NCBI GenBank assembly: GCA_025360285.1
Contig: JANYCM010000389.1
Span: forward strand, 1 to 6,395
Origin: Sphingomonadales bacterium
GTDB lineage: Bacteria > Pseudomonadota > Alphaproteobacteria > Sphingomonadales > Sphingomonadaceae
Direction: 5' to 3'
Length of the DNA: 6,395 bases
Made by a program: the position numbers and the translations under genes. The notes beneath the pieces are model-generated. The model worked only from the letters and a program-made list of their open reading frames with translations, ran no database searches and had not been told where the DNA came from. This document shows positions 5,185 through 6,395 of the stretch, piece after piece; position 1 is the first letter of the stretch; the number at the start of each line of letters is the position of its first letter.

Positions 5185-5963
5185 CAACAATCTCCTCGGG
5201 TTGCGGCATGGCCGGGTTGCACGGCGAGCGCCGTGATCAAGGCCTGCTGCCGGCCATCGGGCAGCGGGGTGATGGTCGCCGTGCCGATGCGATGATCGCC
5301 GAGCAGCAGCGGCATATCGGGGCGCGGATTGATCGGCAGCACTCTGCCGATGCGCAGCGGCAGCAGCATCGCCACCATCGCCGTATCGCTGGCCAGTTCG
5401 ACGCGCACGCGGACCGGCAGCGCCATGATTTCGGCAGCGAGCACCGCCAGCGGCACCGGCACCAGCGGCGCCGGGCGCGGCGGCGCCAGCACATGCAGCG
5501 GCGCGGCGGTGAGACCGGCCAGCGGCGCCGCCGCCACACCGACAATCGTGACCGCCAGATCAAACCCCGCCAACCGGCACTCGCGCGGCCAATATTGCGC
5601 CGCCGCCGCGTCAGCAGCCGCAGCAATCGCCCCGGCCTGGCGGGCCATGACGACGCCGCCAGCGCTCGCCGGGGACCGCGCCGGATCGCCGCCGAGCCGC
5701 ACAGTTGCCAACAGCGACGCCAGCGCCGGATCGACTCGCGGTGCCTCGGCCGCGCGCGGCAAAGGGCGATCGGCCGCCACTGTCACCGCCAGGCCGAACA
5801 ATTGCGTCAGTGCCCGGCCAACCCCCGCCAGCAGGGGACCGAAATCCGCATCCATATCGTCGTCATCGCCGCTGCCGCGGGCCTGCGGCGGCAGGAACGG
5901 CTGCGCCCAGATGTCTGTGCGCGGCACTTCGGACCGGATGCCCAGATCGCTGCGGTCACTCAC
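5184..5963 (-). CDS. fliM: Divergent short FliM-type flagellar motor switch protein
   Basis: This 259-residue protein lies between fliL and fliN, the normal place of fliM. Canonical FliM has about 330 residues: an N-terminal CheY-P-binding motif (LSQDEIDALL), a CheC-like middle domain that contacts FliG through GGXG, and a C-terminal SpoA domain. Here the C-terminal part (about 180-247: ALPVRVRVELASDTAMVAML, then LPLRIGRVLPINP, and LLLGDHRIGTATITPL) fits a SpoA domain. The N-terminus (MSDRSDLGIRSEVPRTDIWA) shows no CheY-binding motif. The middle (40-175) is Ala-rich, short and without a clear GGXG; LGGDP at 90-94 is the nearest match. The start is GTG at 5963, overlapping the fliL stop as GTGA. 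The gene is probably a reduced FliM, but it could be regarded as a separate FliM/FliN-family member. Confidence 0.78.
   Translation of the reverse strand: MSDRSDLGIRSEVPRTDIWAQPFLPPQARGSGDDDDMDADFGPLLAGVGRALTQLFGLAVTVAADRPLPRAAEAPRVDPALASLLATVRLGGDPARSPASAGGVVMARQAGAIAAAADAAAAQYWPRECRLAGFDLAVTIVGVAAAPLAGLTAAPLHVLAPPRPAPLVPVPLAVLAAEIMALPVRVRVELASDTAMVAMLLPLRIGRVLPINPRPDMPLLLGDHRIGTATITPLPDGRQQALITALAVQPGHAATRGDC
5191..5197 (-). promoter_or_regulatory. Strong ribosome binding site of fliN
   Basis: GAGGAGA on the minus strand lies 6 nt before the ATG at 5184. It is the best Shine-Dalgarno match in the operon and lies inside the end of fliM. It settles the fliN start and may raise FliN output above FliM, consistent with the excess of FliN over FliM in C-rings. 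Confidence 0.7.
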
Positions 5964-6395
5964 TGGATCACCAGGCTGGTGAAGAACACATCATCGATGC
6001 CGGCGATGATACCCTTGTCCTTCAGCGTTTGGTTGATCGCCGTCTTCAACCGGTCGCGCAATTTGTCCTTTGCGGCGCGGTTGGCGACATCGGCCTCGCC
6101 CATTTCGCCGAGCACCGAGAGCACCGCCGAAATCAGCGCCGGCTTGTGCCGCGCAATCGCCGCCACCGTCGGCGCGCCGCCACTCGTCGACACCGAAACA
6201 CGCAGTTGCAGGTAACGCCCGGTATCGGCAAGGTTGGAGGTAAAGGCATTGTCGATCTCGACATATTCAACCGGTGACGCGGCGACCGGTGCTGGCGCCT
6301 CGGCATGGCCACCGCCGCCGCCTTCACCGCCGCCGAACTGCCGCGCGCCAATGGCGCCGCCAAAGCCACCGGCGGCAGCCCCGGCGACAAACACC
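5960..6395 (-). CDS. fliL: Flagellar basal body-associated protein FliL, 5' end outside the window
   Basis: FliL is a single-pass inner-membrane protein with a periplasmic domain near the stator, where it supports motor torque. About 145 C-terminal residues are visible. The first about 16 (FVAGAAAGGFGGAIGA) look like the end of the membrane helix, followed by a Gly/Pro-rich linker (residues 21-42) and the FliL domain. Landmarks are EYVEIDNAFTSNLADTGRYL (43-62), LQLRVSVS (62-69), and a C-terminus with AINQTLKDKG (119-128) and VFFTSLVIQ (136-144), matching the family's final FTxFVIQ. The GTG at 6394 is probably an internal Val of the membrane helix rather than the start. The stop overlaps the fliM GTG by 4 nt. 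Confidence 0.94.
   Translation of the reverse strand, partial: VFVAGAAAGGFGGAIGARQFGGGEGGGGGHAEAPAPVAASPVEYVEIDNAFTSNLADTGRYLQLRVSVSTSGGAPTVAAIARHKPALISAVLSVLGEMGEADVANRAAKDKLRDRLKTAINQTLKDKGIIAGIDDVFFTSLVIQ

Noticed and set aside
5169..6215. Forward frame of 348 codons antisense to fliM and fliL
   Set aside because: Arg/His/Gln-rich translation without family features, opposite two genes with clear flagellar motifs.

Overview
The window is the distal part of a flagellar operon on the minus strand, from a GC-rich proteobacterium. The genes read from right to left as fliL (5' end cut by the window edge), fliM, fliN, fliO, fliP, fliQ, fliR, flhB and fliD. The high GC content, Ala/Arg-rich proteins, a FleQ/NtrC-type regulator end and a small XRE-type relic suggest an alphaproteobacterium, perhaps of the Sphingomonadales. 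That placement is inference from style, not from a marker gene.

Layout. Positions 1-66 (+) hold the last 21 codons of a sigma-54-dependent activator, which converges on the flagellar operon. Positions 67-487 are a patchwork without an intact gene. It contains a nested-hairpin segment (about 87-197), a relic of an XRE helix-turn-helix protein (190-339) and a 136-bp segment bounded by 13-bp inverted repeats (337-472). That segment carries a perfect 34-bp palindrome (366-399). Positions 488-6395 (-) are packed flagellar genes. Almost every junction is a stop/start overlap of 1-4 nt, so translation is probably coupled from fliL to flhB. fliD follows flhB after 8 nt.

How the genes work together. 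FliL supports the stator and basal body. FliM and FliN form the switch/C-ring. FliO assists assembly of FliP. FliP, FliQ, FliR and FlhB form the membrane export gate, and FlhB also sets substrate specificity by self-cleavage. FliD is a late export substrate that caps the filament. Several parts are reduced or altered: FliM is short and lacks the usual N-terminal CheY-binding motif; FliO lacks its membrane helix; FliP lacks a signal peptide; and FlhB has NPVH in place of the usual NPTH cleavage motif.

I found no clearly new system. The points most worth a second look are these departures in the export gate and switch, and the layered mobile-element debris between the regulator and fliD.
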